Shown: positions 1 to 8,568, counted from the stretch's first letter. The stretch is DNA of 64,000 bases from Rugamonas brunnea (GCF_014042345.1 NZ_JACEZT010000011.1:124001-188000), one strand, 5' to 3'. A program made the numbers and translations. Notes: generated by a model from the sequence alone, not told the origin.

Positions 1-1
1 C

Positions 2-358
2 ACCGGCTTGCGCGACGCGATCCGCCTGCTGGGCCGGGTGCCGGACGCCGTGATTTGCGCCAGCGACGTGATGGCCATCGGTTGCCTCGATTGTGCGCGC
101 CACGAACTGGGCCTCGCCGTGCCCGGCCAGCTTTCAGTGGCTGGTTTTGATGCGGTGGAACCGTCGAACTGGCTCAGCTACAACCTCACCACGCTGCGCC
201 AGCCGATGGAGCAAATGGCGGCTGCTGCCGCCGACCTGCTGGTGGCCCAGATCGATGGCCGCCCCACGGATGCTCACCCGCGCCTGTTCAGCGCGCAGTT
301 CATTGAAGGCGCCACCGCCCGCCTCGCCCCGTTGCCGCCGGACATGCTGGCGGCCTGA
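2..358 (+). CDS. LacI-family transcriptional regulator, C-terminal part (5' end outside window)
   Basis: The frame is open from the first bases of the window and ends at TGA 356-358, leaving 118 residues. The text (PDAVICASDVMAIGCLD, then LSVAGFDAVEPS and LTTLRQP) is the classic end of a LacI/GalR periplasmic-binding-like effector domain: the ASDxMAIG and VxGFD motifs followed by the TTxRQP strand. The helix-turn-helix domain must lie upstream of base 1. In this family the domain binds a sugar or nucleoside and modulates repressor binding; the ligand cannot be told from this fragment. The next gene lies on the opposite strand, so nothing here shows the target operon. Confidence 0.9.
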   Translation, partial: TGLRDAIRLLGRVPDAVICASDVMAIGCLDCARHELGLAVPGQLSVAGFDAVEPSNWLSYNLTTLRQPMEQMAAAAADLLVAQIDGRPTDAHPRLFSAQFIEGATARLAPLPPDMLAA

Positions 359-404
359 CAATGCGCGCTGGCCCAGGCTGGCAGGCCATGGGGCGCCGCT
401 GCGG

Positions 405-956
405 TCAGCCCAGCTTAGGATTGACCGTGGGACGGCGCCGGAAACAGATCAGGCCCAGCCCGACGGCCGCCATCGCGAACGCGTCCGGTTCCGGCACCGG
501 CGACACGTCCACGCTCAACGTGCCCGAGTAGTTGCCGCCACGGTTGTCCAGCAGCGTACGACCCAGAACGTCGAAACCATAATGGCCGGCCATCAACGGC
601 GCGTACAAGCCGAAACCGCCGCTGCCAAAGCTGCCGGCGAGGCTGGTGCGCGACTGGTCGTCGTTGATCTTGAACCAGCTAATGTTCTGGACCGCCAGAT
701 TGGTTTGCACGTGACCGCCAATGTTGCTGTTGCCTTCAGTGTAAGTGCCAGCCAGCCAGGCTTGCGTGCCCGCATCGACATTAAACAAGTATTCATCCGT
801 GAAGCCAGCGGTCGAGGTGGCATAGTTGTGGCCGAAGGTGGCGTAGCCGCTGCTCAGGTCCAGCGTGGTGGCCGCAGCCGATGCGGCCGTGGCGGTAAAC
901 AGTCCCGCCAAGAGCAAGCCCGCCGCGGCGCGAAGGGCAAAAGTCGGAGTTTTCAT
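405..956 (-). CDS. PEP-CTERM sorting domain-containing exported protein
   Basis: A 183-residue protein with an N-terminal Sec signal (MKTPTFALRAAAGLLLAGLF, then ATAASAA) and a C-terminal PEP-CTERM signal. The signal consists of VPEP at about residue 153, a hydrophobic helix (MAAVGLGLICF) and an RRR cluster. Such tails are processed by exosortase/archaeosortase-like enzymes, and the proteins go to the cell surface or exopolysaccharide matrix. The middle is Gly/Ser/Thr-rich and beta-strand-like, with FTDEYLF at about residue 52, similar to the FxDxxF signature of one PEP-CTERM subgroup. The function of the mature domain is unknown. An alternative reading is simply a hypothetical secreted protein, but the tail is convincing. 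Confidence 0.88.
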   Translation of the reverse strand: MKTPTFALRAAAGLLLAGLFTATAASAAATTLDLSSGYATFGHNYATSTAGFTDEYLFNVDAGTQAWLAGTYTEGNSNIGGHVQTNLAVQNISWFKINDDQSRTSLAGSFGSGGFGLYAPLMAGHYGFDVLGRTLLDNRGGNYSGTLSVDVSPVPEPDAFAMAAVGLGLICFRRRPTVNPKLG

Positions 957-1041
957 AGATCGTGCGTCAAGATGAACGGTGTGGCTGCGCGATATGCCCT
1001 CTCAACAGGCGAGAAAACATGACAAATCGCTACTTGGTGAA

Positions 1042-1047
1042 AGTATA
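1042..1047 (-). promoter_or_regulatory. Possible -10 box (TATACT) of the PEP-CTERM gene
   Basis: On the minus strand TATACT lies in an AT-rich stretch (about 1030-1100), some 85 bases upstream of the PEP-CTERM start. The hexamer 17 bp further upstream, GCAATG, is a poor -35. This is a candidate only. Confidence 0.35.
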
Positions 1048-1157
1048 ACATATTCTTACGATAACATTGCATTACTATTTATCATGCCGCATTAATAATC
1101 TTGCATCAATGTCAGCCCGGCGCTGCGGCACACCCCAGGCATGCAGCCGGCGACCGT

Positions 1158-1163
1158 TATAAT
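1158..1163 (+). promoter_or_regulatory. Consensus -10 box (TATAAT) immediately before the helicase ATG
   Basis: A perfect TATAAT ends 7 bases before the ATG at 1171. A transcript starting at the usual distance would begin at or next to that ATG, which would make the mRNA leaderless. No Shine-Dalgarno sequence is visible before 1171. No good -35 is seen 16-18 bp upstream. Confidence 0.45.
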
Positions 1164-1170
1164 GCGCACG

Positions 1171-3303
1171 ATGAACGACACCAACGCTCCCCGCTTCACG
1201 CCACAGGGCATCTCCCCAACGCCGCAACAGACGGCGATCCAGCTGGCCCAGAACAAAATCGTGCTGGTCGACGCCAACGCCGGCGCGGCCAAGACCACCA
1301 CGCTGGCCCTCCGCATCGGCGAGGCCCTGGCGCGCAAGCTGGCCCCCGAACAGATCCTGGCGCTGACTTTCACACCCGAGGCGCGCGACGTGATGCGCCA
1401 GCGTCTGCGCGAGGTGGGCATCCCGCATGCGACGGCATCGCGCATCGCCGTCATGACCTTCGAGGATTTCGCCACCCAGTTGCTGGCGCGCAGCGACATT
1501 GATGACGTCAAGCCCTGCCCCCAGCTGCGGCAATTGCGGAAATATGCACTGCAAGCGGTTGAGCGCGTGGGTGAACGGTATGCCGGCCACGTGGAGGGCC
1601 TCGATTTGCGCACGCACAATATCGCGCTCAGCCAGTTCCTCGACGTCCAGCTCAGCCTGAAGACGACCATGGCGCTGGAAGCGGACGTGGAATTCATGGG
1701 GGTGGAGGAAGCGGCCGACCTGCTCAACGTGCCCGTCACGGACTACCTGCTCACCACGGAATACGAGCGGCTGCGCCTGGGCAGTGGCGAGGGCGCGCAA
1801 TTTCGCGGCCCGTTCGACGCCACCTACGACCTGGCGTGCGCGCTGGGCGCGGACGGCGTGGGGGAAGACCTGCCGGCCTACCGGGTGGTGGTCTGCGATG
1901 AGCTCCACGACCTGAACGAAGCCGCGTTCCGCATCCTCAACGCCCTGATCGCCCAGCCGCAATGCTTCTTCGTCGGCGCGGGCGACAAGGATCAGGTGAT
2001 CCACGCCAAGCTGGGCGCCAGCGACAGCTTCCTGAACCGCCGCTTCAAGGAAGCCTATCCGCAACTGGTGCGCTATCCGCTCACCTACAGCTACCGGCAT
2101 GGCCCGCACCTGGCATACGCCATGGCCGAATTCAAGCACAAGCCGGTCGAATCGCGCCTGCCCTTGCACACGGAAATCCGCCAGGCCCACTATGTGGAAG
2201 GCGCCGCCGGCTGCGCCGACAAGGTGGTGGCCGCCATCACCCAATGGAAGCGCGATGGCTTGCCGCTCGATGGCTGCGCCGTGCTGATCCGCGACCGCCA
2301 CCAATCGATCGCCATCGAAAACGCGCTGATGCAGGCCAGTATCGGCTACCGCACACCGGAAATGGCCGGCTATCTGCAACGCGACGAGATCCTGTTCTTG
2401 CGCGGCATGATCGCCATCGCACTCAAGGACCTGGCCGCCGTCAAATCCTATGAAGTGCGCACCGCGATCGTGGAGGCGCTGGCCATCTTTGCCGAACTCG
2501 ACCTGTCTCCGCAGAAAATGGAACAGGCCAAGTACACCATCGGCAAGGACCCGCAGGTCCTCGGCGATTTCTTCAGCGCCTACATCGACCGCGAGCAGCA
2601 GGGCTCGGCCCAGCGCCTGGTCACGGACACGGTCGCCTACCTGAACAGCGTGGGGCCCGATGCCGACGCGGCCGAGGTGCTGCGCGCCGTGTGCGAACGC
2701 ATGGCGCTGGAAACGGCGGCCAAACGCATCTTCGTGCGCCCGTATGACGCCAGCGTGGTGGCACGCTCGGTGGCCGGTTTTGTGGACGCGGCCGCCCGCT
2801 CGGGCCAGACGCTGGTTGCGTTCTGGCGCGCGCTTAACGCCGGCGAAGCGTTCGCCAGCCGCAAACGCGAACGCGACTTCGTGCTGATCGAGTGCGTGGC
2901 CAATGCCAAGGGCAAGGAATTTGCCCACGTCATCCTGCCGTTCCTGGAGACGGGCGAGTTCCCCCAGCCCTTGTGCGAGCGGCGCGAGGAGGAAAACCTG
3001 TTTTACGTGGCGGCCACGCGCGCCAAAGCGCGCCTGACCCTGCTTTCACCCGAGGACGCGGATCGGCGCAGCCCCTTCATCGCGCAGATGAAACTGGCCG
3101 GCAGTGCGGCCGCCGCCGACGCGGCCCTGCTGCGCAACGAAGCGCCGCCGGCCGCCGTACCCACGCGCCATTACCTGACCGCCACCTTCCATGAGAAGGA
3201 ACAGGTCAAGGCGCTCGGCGCCGAATACGACTTGACGCGGCGCGCCTGGTTCGTGCCGCCGGGACGCGACTTGCAACCGTTCGCGCGCTGGCTCAAGCGC
3301 TAG
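1171..3303 (+). CDS. UvrD/Rep-like superfamily 1 helicase with C-terminal DUF5710-like domain
   Basis: About 710 residues. The N-terminus carries a Q-motif-like segment (PTPQQTAIQ, about residue 17) and an unusual P-loop, DANAGAAKTTT (about 34-44), in which the usual GxGKT glycine is alanine. A Walker B/DExx-like CDELHD follows at about 242, then an SYRHGPHL motif, ANAKGKEF (motif V region) and FYVAATRAKARL (motif VI region, about 606). The last 45 residues (YLTATFHEKEQVKALGA, then RRAWFVPPGRDL) match DUF5710, a small domain often attached to nucleic-acid enzymes. The family unwinds DNA with ATP; the specific role is unknown. The start at 1171 is preferred to ATG 1141 because TATAAT at 1158-1163 lies between them. 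The stop overlaps the convergent cytochrome oxidase operon. Confidence 0.85.
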   Translation: MNDTNAPRFTPQGISPTPQQTAIQLAQNKIVLVDANAGAAKTTTLALRIGEALARKLAPEQILALTFTPEARDVMRQRLREVGIPHATASRIAVMTFEDFATQLLARSDIDDVKPCPQLRQLRKYALQAVERVGERYAGHVEGLDLRTHNIALSQFLDVQLSLKTTMALEADVEFMGVEEAADLLNVPVTDYLLTTEYERLRLGSGEGAQFRGPFDATYDLACALGADGVGEDLPAYRVVVCDELHDLNEAAFRILNALIAQPQCFFVGAGDKDQVIHAKLGASDSFLNRRFKEAYPQLVRYPLTYSYRHGPHLAYAMAEFKHKPVESRLPLHTEIRQAHYVEGAAGCADKVVAAITQWKRDGLPLDGCAVLIRDRHQSIAIENALMQASIGYRTPEMAGYLQRDEILFLRGMIAIALKDLAAVKSYEVRTAIVEALAIFAELDLSPQKMEQAKYTIGKDPQVLGDFFSAYIDREQQGSAQRLVTDTVAYLNSVGPDADAAEVLRAVCERMALETAAKRIFVRPYDASVVARSVAGFVDAAARSGQTLVAFWRALNAGEAFASRKRERDFVLIECVANAKGKEFAHVILPFLETGEFPQPLCERREEENLFYVAATRAKARLTLLSPEDADRRSPFIAQMKLAGSAAAADAALLRNEAPPAAVPTRHYLTATFHEKEQVKALGAEYDLTRRAWFVPPGRDLQPFARWLKR

Positions 3304-3614
3304 CGGAAATTGGCCAGCCGCGTCACAAAGGTGTAGTCGGACTCGACCATCATCATGCCGCTCAGCACCAGCAAGCACAGTGGCGGCAGCAGGATGGCGC
3401 CGATCAGCGCCAGCCGTTCCCAACGCAGGTGCATAAACACGGCCACGATCAGGCCCGCCTTGGCCATCATCAGCGCCAGGATCAACGTCCACCGCACATA
3501 ACCGGTGAAGTGGAACACATCGACCAGGTAAGAAAACGTGCTGAGCACGAACAGCAGCAGCCATACCTTCAGGTACAGGCCGATCGGATGCTGCTGGCTA
3601 TCGGGTGTCTCCAT
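3300..3614 (-). CDS. Cytochrome c oxidase subunit IV-type membrane protein
   Basis: 104 residues and three predicted membrane helices (YLKVWLLLFVLSTFSYLVDV, WTLILALMMAKAGLIVAVFM and ALIGAILLPPLCLLVLSGMM). The pattern, with the conserved MAKAGLIVAVFMHLRWE stretch, is that of the prokaryotic heme-copper oxidase subunit IV (COX4_pro/CyoD-like) family, which stabilises the oxidase. It is the last gene of the oxidase operon, 7 bases after the subunit III gene. The start METPDSQQH is chosen over a longer in-frame extension that runs into the neighbouring gene. Its stop codon lies in a CTAG palindrome that is also the stop of the convergent helicase. Confidence 0.85.
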   Translation of the reverse strand: METPDSQQHPIGLYLKVWLLLFVLSTFSYLVDVFHFTGYVRWTLILALMMAKAGLIVAVFMHLRWERLALIGAILLPPLCLLVLSGMMMVESDYTFVTRLANFR

Positions 3615-3621
3615 GATGCTC

Positions 3622-4302
3622 CTACCACAGGTAAAACAAGGCGAAAATGAATACCCACACCAGATCGACGAAGTGCCAGTACAGGCCGGCGATTTCCACC
3701 ACATCGTAGTTGCCGCTGCGTTCATAGCGGCCGCGCCAGACGCGGCGCGCGATCGTGCACAGGTAGGCGACGCCGGCCGACACGTGCAGGCCGTGGAAGC
3801 CCGTGATCATGAAGAAGCACGCGCCGAACTGCGCCGCGCCCATGGGATTGCCCCACGGCCGCACGCCTTTCATGATCAGTTCCGTCCATTCGAAGGCCTG
3901 CATGCCGACGAAGGTCGCGCCGAACGCGGCCGTCAGCAGCATCAGGGCCGCGCAGCGCGCCCGGTCGCGCCGGTAGGCGTAGTTGACGGCCATGGCCATC
4001 GTGCCGCTGCTGCTGATGAGAATGAACGTCATGATGGCGATCAGCAGCAGCGGGAAGGTGGTGTGGCCGATGGTCAACGCGAACACCTGGCTGGGGTTGG
4101 GCCAGGCGGCCGTGGCGGCGATGCGCACCGACATGTAGCCGGTCAGGAAGCTGCCAAAGATGAAGGTGTCGCTGAGCAGAAAGATCCACATCATCGCCTT
4201 ACCCCAGGGCACGTGGAACGCCGCCTTGTCGCCGGACCAGTCGGCCACCATGCCGCGCCAGCCTGAGCCGGCGGCCATGTCTGCTTGCGTATGCTCGTTC
4301 AC
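3622..4302 (-). CDS. Cytochrome c oxidase subunit III
   Basis: 226 residues with seven hydrophobic helices. Family hallmarks are WIFLLSDTFIFGSFLTGYMS near the N-terminus, the FVGMQAFEWTELI segment, FFMITGFHGLHVSAGV and a C-terminal YWHFVDLVWVFIF. Subunit III supports proton pumping and stability of heme-copper oxidases in the inner membrane. The start is GTG at 4302, backed by a strong Shine-Dalgarno (GAGGTGA) 5-6 bases upstream. It lies 30 bases after a second subunit III-like gene, an arrangement like coxO/coxP of Bradyrhizobium coxMNOP. It is closer to classical subunit III than its neighbour. Confidence 0.92.
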   Translation of the reverse strand: MNEHTQADMAAGSGWRGMVADWSGDKAAFHVPWGKAMMWIFLLSDTFIFGSFLTGYMSVRIAATAAWPNPSQVFALTIGHTTFPLLLIAIMTFILISSSGTMAMAVNYAYRRDRARCAALMLLTAAFGATFVGMQAFEWTELIMKGVRPWGNPMGAAQFGACFFMITGFHGLHVSAGVAYLCTIARRVWRGRYERSGNYDVVEIAGLYWHFVDLVWVFIFALFYLW

Positions 4303-4332
4303 AATTCACCTCGCTAACGGCGCCGTCCCGGC

Positions 4333-4968
4333 CTAAGGACTGCCGCAGATTGCTTGCACCACGGCGGGCGTCACCAGGAACAGCATGGCGAACATGGCCA
4401 GCCACAGCACCAGCAGGAAATGCCAGTAGCGCGCGCACAATGCGATGGCGCCGCTGGCCTGCACGGTCCGGCCGGCGCTGCCATCCACGATCAAGGGCCG
4501 CGCGGCCAGCGCGGCCGCGATCAGCCCGCCCATCACGTGCAAGCCGTGCAATCCCGTGATGAGGTAGAAGAAACTGTTGGCCGGGTTGCCCGCCACTGTG
4601 ACGTCGAGCCCGGTCAAAACGCGCCACGCCCACAACTGAGCGCCCAGGAACAACACGGAGGTGCCTGCGGCCACCGCGACGGCCAGTTCAGCCGCCCGTT
4701 TCAAGCCCAGCGATGCTGCCCACGACGCCCGTTGCCATGCCACGCCGGCAACGAACAGCAGCGTGGTGCTGCACCATAGCTGCCACGGCACGACAGGCAA
4801 CGGCAGCCAGTCCGACGCGGCCATCCGCATCACAAAGGCGGCGCCGAACAGGAAGAACAGCATGGAAACCACGCCGATCAGTACCCACAGGCCGACGCGC
4901 CGCACGGCTTGCTGGTCCGGTCCCGGCCATGCCGCCGCATCGGGCAACGGAGGGAGCATGGTCGTCAT
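4333..4968 (-). CDS. Cytochrome c oxidase subunit III-like protein (second copy)
   Basis: 211 residues with about seven hydrophobic helices. It shows subunit III signatures in the second half: FFYLITGLHGLHVMGGLIAA and YWHFLLVLWLAMFAMLF. The N-terminal third (LWVLIGVVSMLFFLFGAAFV) matches the start of subunit III more loosely. The start ATG overlaps the subunit I stop by ATGA, so translation is probably coupled. The family role is an accessory integral subunit of the oxidase. Two consecutive, divergent subunit III genes suggest that both are built into one enzyme, or that one replaces the other; the sequence cannot decide. Confidence 0.88.
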   Translation of the reverse strand: MTTMLPPLPDAAAWPGPDQQAVRRVGLWVLIGVVSMLFFLFGAAFVMRMAASDWLPLPVVPWQLWCSTTLLFVAGVAWQRASWAASLGLKRAAELAVAVAAGTSVLFLGAQLWAWRVLTGLDVTVAGNPANSFFYLITGLHGLHVMGGLIAAALAARPLIVDGSAGRTVQASGAIALCARYWHFLLVLWLAMFAMLFLVTPAVVQAICGSP

Positions 4969-6731
4969 GTCGGCACCTCCCCATCCGGCCGCACGGGTGC
5001 AGGAGCGGCGATATCTTCCGGCGCGTCCGCCGCCTCGGGGCCGCAGTTCTGGGCGATATAGTCGCTCGCGCCGTCCTGGTGGCCGTAATCATAGGCGCCA
5101 CGGTAGACGATGGGTACCGCGGGTCCCCAGTTGCCGTGACGGGGCGGCGTGTCCGGCGTCTGCCATTCCAGGCTGGCCGCGCGCCACGGATTGCCATCGG
5201 CCACCTTGCCGTGGCGCGCACTCCACAGCAGATTGAACACGAACAGCAATTGCAGCGCACCCACCAACAGCGCCACCACGGTGATGAAGGCGTTCAGCGA
5301 CTGGGCCGACGGCGGGACGAACGCGTAATTCTCGTACGCGTAGTAGCGGCGCGGCATGCCGAGGATGCCCAGGTAGTGCATGGGGAAGAAGATCAGGTAG
5401 GCGCCGATGAACGTCCCCCAGAAGTGCAGCCGCGCCAACGCCTCGTTGAACATGCGTCCGCTCACCTTCGGATACCAGTGGTAGATGCCACCGAACACGG
5501 CCAGCACCGGCGACACGCCCATTACCATGTGGAAGTGGGCAACGACGAAATAGGTGTTCGACAAGGGAATGTCGACGCTCACGTTGCCCAGGAACAGGCC
5601 CGTCAGCCCGCCGATCAGGAAGGTGCTGATGAAGCCGATGGCGAACAGCATCGGCACGGTCAGGTGGATGTCGCCCCGCCACAGCGTCAGCGTCCAGTTG
5701 TAGACCTTGAGCGCGGTGGGAATGGCAATGATCAGCGTGGTGGTGGCGAAGAAGAAGCCGAAATACGGATGCATGCCGCTCACGTACATGTGGTGGGCCC
5801 ACACGACGAAGCTCAGCCCGCCGATGGCGACGATGGCCCACACCATCATGCGGTAGCCGAAGATGCATTTGCGCGCGTGTACGCTGATCAGGTCGGAAAT
5901 GATGCCGAACGCGGGCAGCGCCACGATGTACACCTCGGGGTGGCCGAAGAACCAGAACAGGTGCTGGAACAGCAAGGGGCTGCCGCCCTGGTGCGCCAGG
6001 TGCTGGCCCATGGAGACGATGGCGGGCATGAAGAAACTGGTGCCCAATGTCTTATCGAGCAACATCATCACCCCCGACACGAACAGGGCCGGAAATGCCA
6101 GCAGCGCCAGGATGGTGGCGACGAATATGCCCCACACGGTCAGCGGCATGCGCATCAGCGTCATGCCTTGCGTGCGCGCCTGCAGCACGGTGGTCACGTA
6201 GTTGAGCCCGCCCATGGTGGCGGCCACGATGAACACCAGCAACGAGATCAGCATCACGACGATGCCCCACTCCACGCCCGGCGTGCCGGGCAGGATGGCC
6301 TGCGGCGGATACAGCGTCCAGCCCGCGCCCGTGGGACCGCCGGGCACGAAGAAGCTACCCAGCAGGATCAGCACGGCCAGCAGGTAGACCCAGTAGCTGA
6401 GCATGTTCAGGAACGGAAACACCATGTCGCGGGCGCCCAGCATCAACGGGATCAGGTAGTTGCCGAAACCGCCCAGGAACAGCGCCGTCAACAGGTAGAT
6501 CACCATGATCATGCCGTGCATGGTGACGAACTGGTAATAGCGCGGCGCGTCGATGAAGGCGAAACGGCCCGGAAAGCCGAGCTGCAGCCGCATCAGGTCC
6601 GACAACATCATCCCCACCAGGCCGACGACGATGGCCGTGGCGGTGTACTGGATGGCGATCACCTTGTGGTCCTGGCTCCACACATAGCGGGTCCAGAAAC
6701 TGTGGGGCCCGTGTTCGCTGCCGTATGCCAT
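4965..6731 (-). CDS. ctaD: Cytochrome c oxidase subunit I
   Basis: 588 residues with twelve or more membrane helices. It is the catalytic subunit, reducing O2 to water at a heme a3-CuB centre. Visible signatures are FFGHPEVYIVALPAFG (about residue 260; the HxxxY crosslinked pair and the helix VI Glu), the CuB histidine pair in WAHHMYVSG (about 312) and the heme ligand stretch VAHFHMVMG (about 398). The HPEVY Glu and Tyr point to an A-type oxidase. The start MAYGSEHGP at 6731 is chosen because GGGAGGA lies just upstream; an in-frame extension of seven residues lacks this. Adjacent to subunit II upstream and the subunit III-like gene downstream. Confidence 0.96.
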   Translation of the reverse strand: MAYGSEHGPHSFWTRYVWSQDHKVIAIQYTATAIVVGLVGMMLSDLMRLQLGFPGRFAFIDAPRYYQFVTMHGMIMVIYLLTALFLGGFGNYLIPLMLGARDMVFPFLNMLSYWVYLLAVLILLGSFFVPGGPTGAGWTLYPPQAILPGTPGVEWGIVVMLISLLVFIVAATMGGLNYVTTVLQARTQGMTLMRMPLTVWGIFVATILALLAFPALFVSGVMMLLDKTLGTSFFMPAIVSMGQHLAHQGGSPLLFQHLFWFFGHPEVYIVALPAFGIISDLISVHARKCIFGYRMMVWAIVAIGGLSFVVWAHHMYVSGMHPYFGFFFATTTLIIAIPTALKVYNWTLTLWRGDIHLTVPMLFAIGFISTFLIGGLTGLFLGNVSVDIPLSNTYFVVAHFHMVMGVSPVLAVFGGIYHWYPKVSGRMFNEALARLHFWGTFIGAYLIFFPMHYLGILGMPRRYYAYENYAFVPPSAQSLNAFITVVALLVGALQLLFVFNLLWSARHGKVADGNPWRAASLEWQTPDTPPRHGNWGPAVPIVYRGAYDYGHQDGASDYIAQNCGPEAADAPEDIAAPAPVRPDGEVPT

Positions 6732-6758
6732 GCTGTCCTCCCTGCTTCTCACCGGCCG

Positions 6759-7898
6759 CTAGTGCGCCGCCGGCCCGCCCAGTGACTTGATATAGGCCAG
6801 CAACGCGTCAAGGTCCGCGTCGCTGAACTGCTGCTGCGGCATGACGGGCGCAAAACCGCGCACCACGCGCGCCTTCGGGTCCGTGATCGATTGTTTCAGA
6901 TAGGCTTCGTCCACCTTCACCGTCGCGCTATCGGTCATCGTCTCCATCCGACCGTACAGGCCTTTCCAGCTCGGTCCCACGCCGGCGCTGCCGTCGGCGC
7001 TGTGGCAAGCCACACAGCCGCGCGACTGCGCCAGCAGGCGTCCCTGGTGAACCGGATCGACAGCGGCGGCGGCAGGGGTGGCCGTCCCGCCTCCGCCCGT
7101 CACCGACGCCGCGGCCCGGGCAGCGAAGACGGGCTGCACGGCGAGCCATGTGGCGTAAGCCTCGGCGCTGTCCACCACCACGTAGCTGCGCATGTTGAAG
7201 TGGCCGATGCCGCACAACTGCGCGCACATCACTTCGAATTTGCCCGCCTTGGTCGGCGTGAACCAGAACGACGTCACCATGCCCGGCACCATATTCATGC
7301 GCGTGCGGAACTGGGGCACGAAGAAGTCGTGCAGCACATCCTGCGACCGCAGCATCACCTTCACGGGCCGGTTGATGGGAATGTGGATTTCCTGGCCCTG
7401 CACCAGCACATCATCCTGGCCATCCGGATCGTCCGGGTTGATGCCGAAGGGATTGGCGGCGCTCATGTAGCGCACGTCGGTCAGGCCGAGCTTGCCGTCC
7501 TTGCCCGGCAGCCGGTAATGCCATTGCCATTGCTGTCCCAGCACCTCGAACACCATGGCGTCGGCCGGCGGATGGATCAGCTTCGCGTACACGGACAGGC
7601 CCGGCGCGAGCAACGCGACGATGCCCACCGTCGTCAGGCCGACCAGCCACGCTTCCAGCGCCTTGTTGCCATGTTCGCTGGCCGCGCGCACGCCGTCGCG
7701 GTGACGGAAGCGCCAGACGACATAAGCCAGAAACAGGTTGATGAGGACGAACGCGGCCGCCGTGATGAACAGCGTGAGCATCAACGCGTCGTCCATCTGC
7801 TGCCAGTTGGAGGCGACGGGGGTCTGCCACCAGGGGCTCGCCAGGTGGAACCCCACGGCGCCCGCCACGATCAAGATCAACACCCAGGGGAGCGCCAT
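6759..7898 (-). CDS. coxB: Cytochrome c oxidase subunit II fused to a cytochrome c domain
   Basis: 379 residues from ATG 7898: two membrane helices, the periplasmic cupredoxin domain, then a cytochrome c domain. The CuA site reads CAQLCGIGHFNM (about 224-235), the CxxxCxxxHxxM pattern, with Gln at the position that is Glu in most family members. The heme c motif is CVACH (about 290), with a downstream Met in APVMPQQQF. Fusion to cytochrome c is typical of caa3-type oxidases, where it receives electrons directly. A longer reading from 7991 adds 31 unconserved residues; I prefer 7898, although its Shine-Dalgarno is weak. Confidence 0.93.
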   Translation of the reverse strand: MALPWVLILIVAGAVGFHLASPWWQTPVASNWQQMDDALMLTLFITAAAFVLINLFLAYVVWRFRHRDGVRAASEHGNKALEAWLVGLTTVGIVALLAPGLSVYAKLIHPPADAMVFEVLGQQWQWHYRLPGKDGKLGLTDVRYMSAANPFGINPDDPDGQDDVLVQGQEIHIPINRPVKVMLRSQDVLHDFFVPQFRTRMNMVPGMVTSFWFTPTKAGKFEVMCAQLCGIGHFNMRSYVVVDSAEAYATWLAVQPVFAARAAASVTGGGGTATPAAAAVDPVHQGRLLAQSRGCVACHSADGSAGVGPSWKGLYGRMETMTDSATVKVDEAYLKQSITDPKARVVRGFAPVMPQQQFSDADLDALLAYIKSLGGPAAH

Positions 7899-7992
7899 AT
7901 CAGCATCCCAGCACAGCATCCCAGCACGCCCTCGCGGCGGCCCGATGAATACGCCCCGGCACGCCGCCACCCGGCGGCGCTGCGCCGTCATG

Positions 7993-8493
7993 CTAGCGAG
8001 CCTGGTCAGGCCGCTCCAGTTTCAAATAAATGTAGGCCGCCGACATCCCGAACACGATGTGGCCGATGGCGGTGGACCAGCCCCGCAGCTCGCGGAACCA
8101 CGTGAACGCGCCGGACATGCCGTAGAAGTCGAGCACATACAGCAGCAGGCCGAACACCGCACCCGCCAGCAACGCCATGCCCGTGCTGGAATCAAAGTGG
8201 AATGGCGCGATCAGCGCTGCCAACATGACGCCGAACGCCATGCCCAGCACATAGTGAACCACCAGCGCCCACGTGACGATGCCCAGGCTGTAACCGCTCG
8301 TTTGCAGCGCGTCCCAGCCCAGCACCATGGCCGCGATCATGTGCGACATCAACCACGGATCACGCCCCGTGGCGGCAGCCATGATGATTTCCAGCAGCAT
8401 CAAGATACCGCCGGCGCCAAAGCCCGCCGCCGTGGCCGCCGCCCAGTCCGGCAAGCGCGCTTCCCAGCGGTGTGAATGCATATGCAGTTCCAT
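7993..8493 (-). CDS. Conserved membrane protein of the cytochrome oxidase operon
   Basis: 166 residues with about four predicted membrane helices (around residues 18-40, 52-75, 80-100 and 108-130) and a His-rich N-terminus (MELHMHSHRW). I do not recognise a named family. It is the first gene of the oxidase operon, and its stop lies about 94 bases before the preferred start of subunit II. Two nearby ATGs are possible; GGGAGGAG stands six bases before the ATG at 8493 but directly against the one at 8499, so 8493 is favoured. The position suggests an assembly or accessory role, which is inference only. Confidence 0.75.
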   Translation of the reverse strand: MELHMHSHRWEARLPDWAAATAAGFGAGGILMLLEIIMAAATGRDPWLMSHMIAAMVLGWDALQTSGYSLGIVTWALVVHYVLGMAFGVMLAALIAPFHFDSSTGMALLAGAVFGLLLYVLDFYGMSGAFTWFRELRGWSTAIGHIVFGMSAAYIYLKLERPDQAR

Positions 8494-8554
8494 GGCCATC
8501 TCCTCCCGGCGACAAGCACCGCGCCGCCAGACTCTCCACCTGGATGTCTATGAC

Positions 8555-8568
8555 TCAGTCTAGATCAA
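8555..8568 (-). promoter_or_regulatory. Weak FNR-like half box before the oxidase operon
   Basis: Read on the minus strand the site is TTGAT-CTAG-ACTGA: one perfect FNR half (TTGAT) and a poor second half. It lies about 62 bases upstream of the first oxidase-operon gene. No -10 box stands at the class II distance, so this is only a candidate. Confidence 0.25.

Noticed and set aside
1075..2928. A 617-codon minus-strand frame opposite the helicase
   Set aside because: Composition is that of an antisense shadow; helicase motifs are on the plus strand.
4713..6785. A 690-codon plus-strand frame across the cytochrome oxidase genes
   Set aside because: It is the shadow of subunit I and III genes; the product is low in hydrophobic residues and unlike any family.
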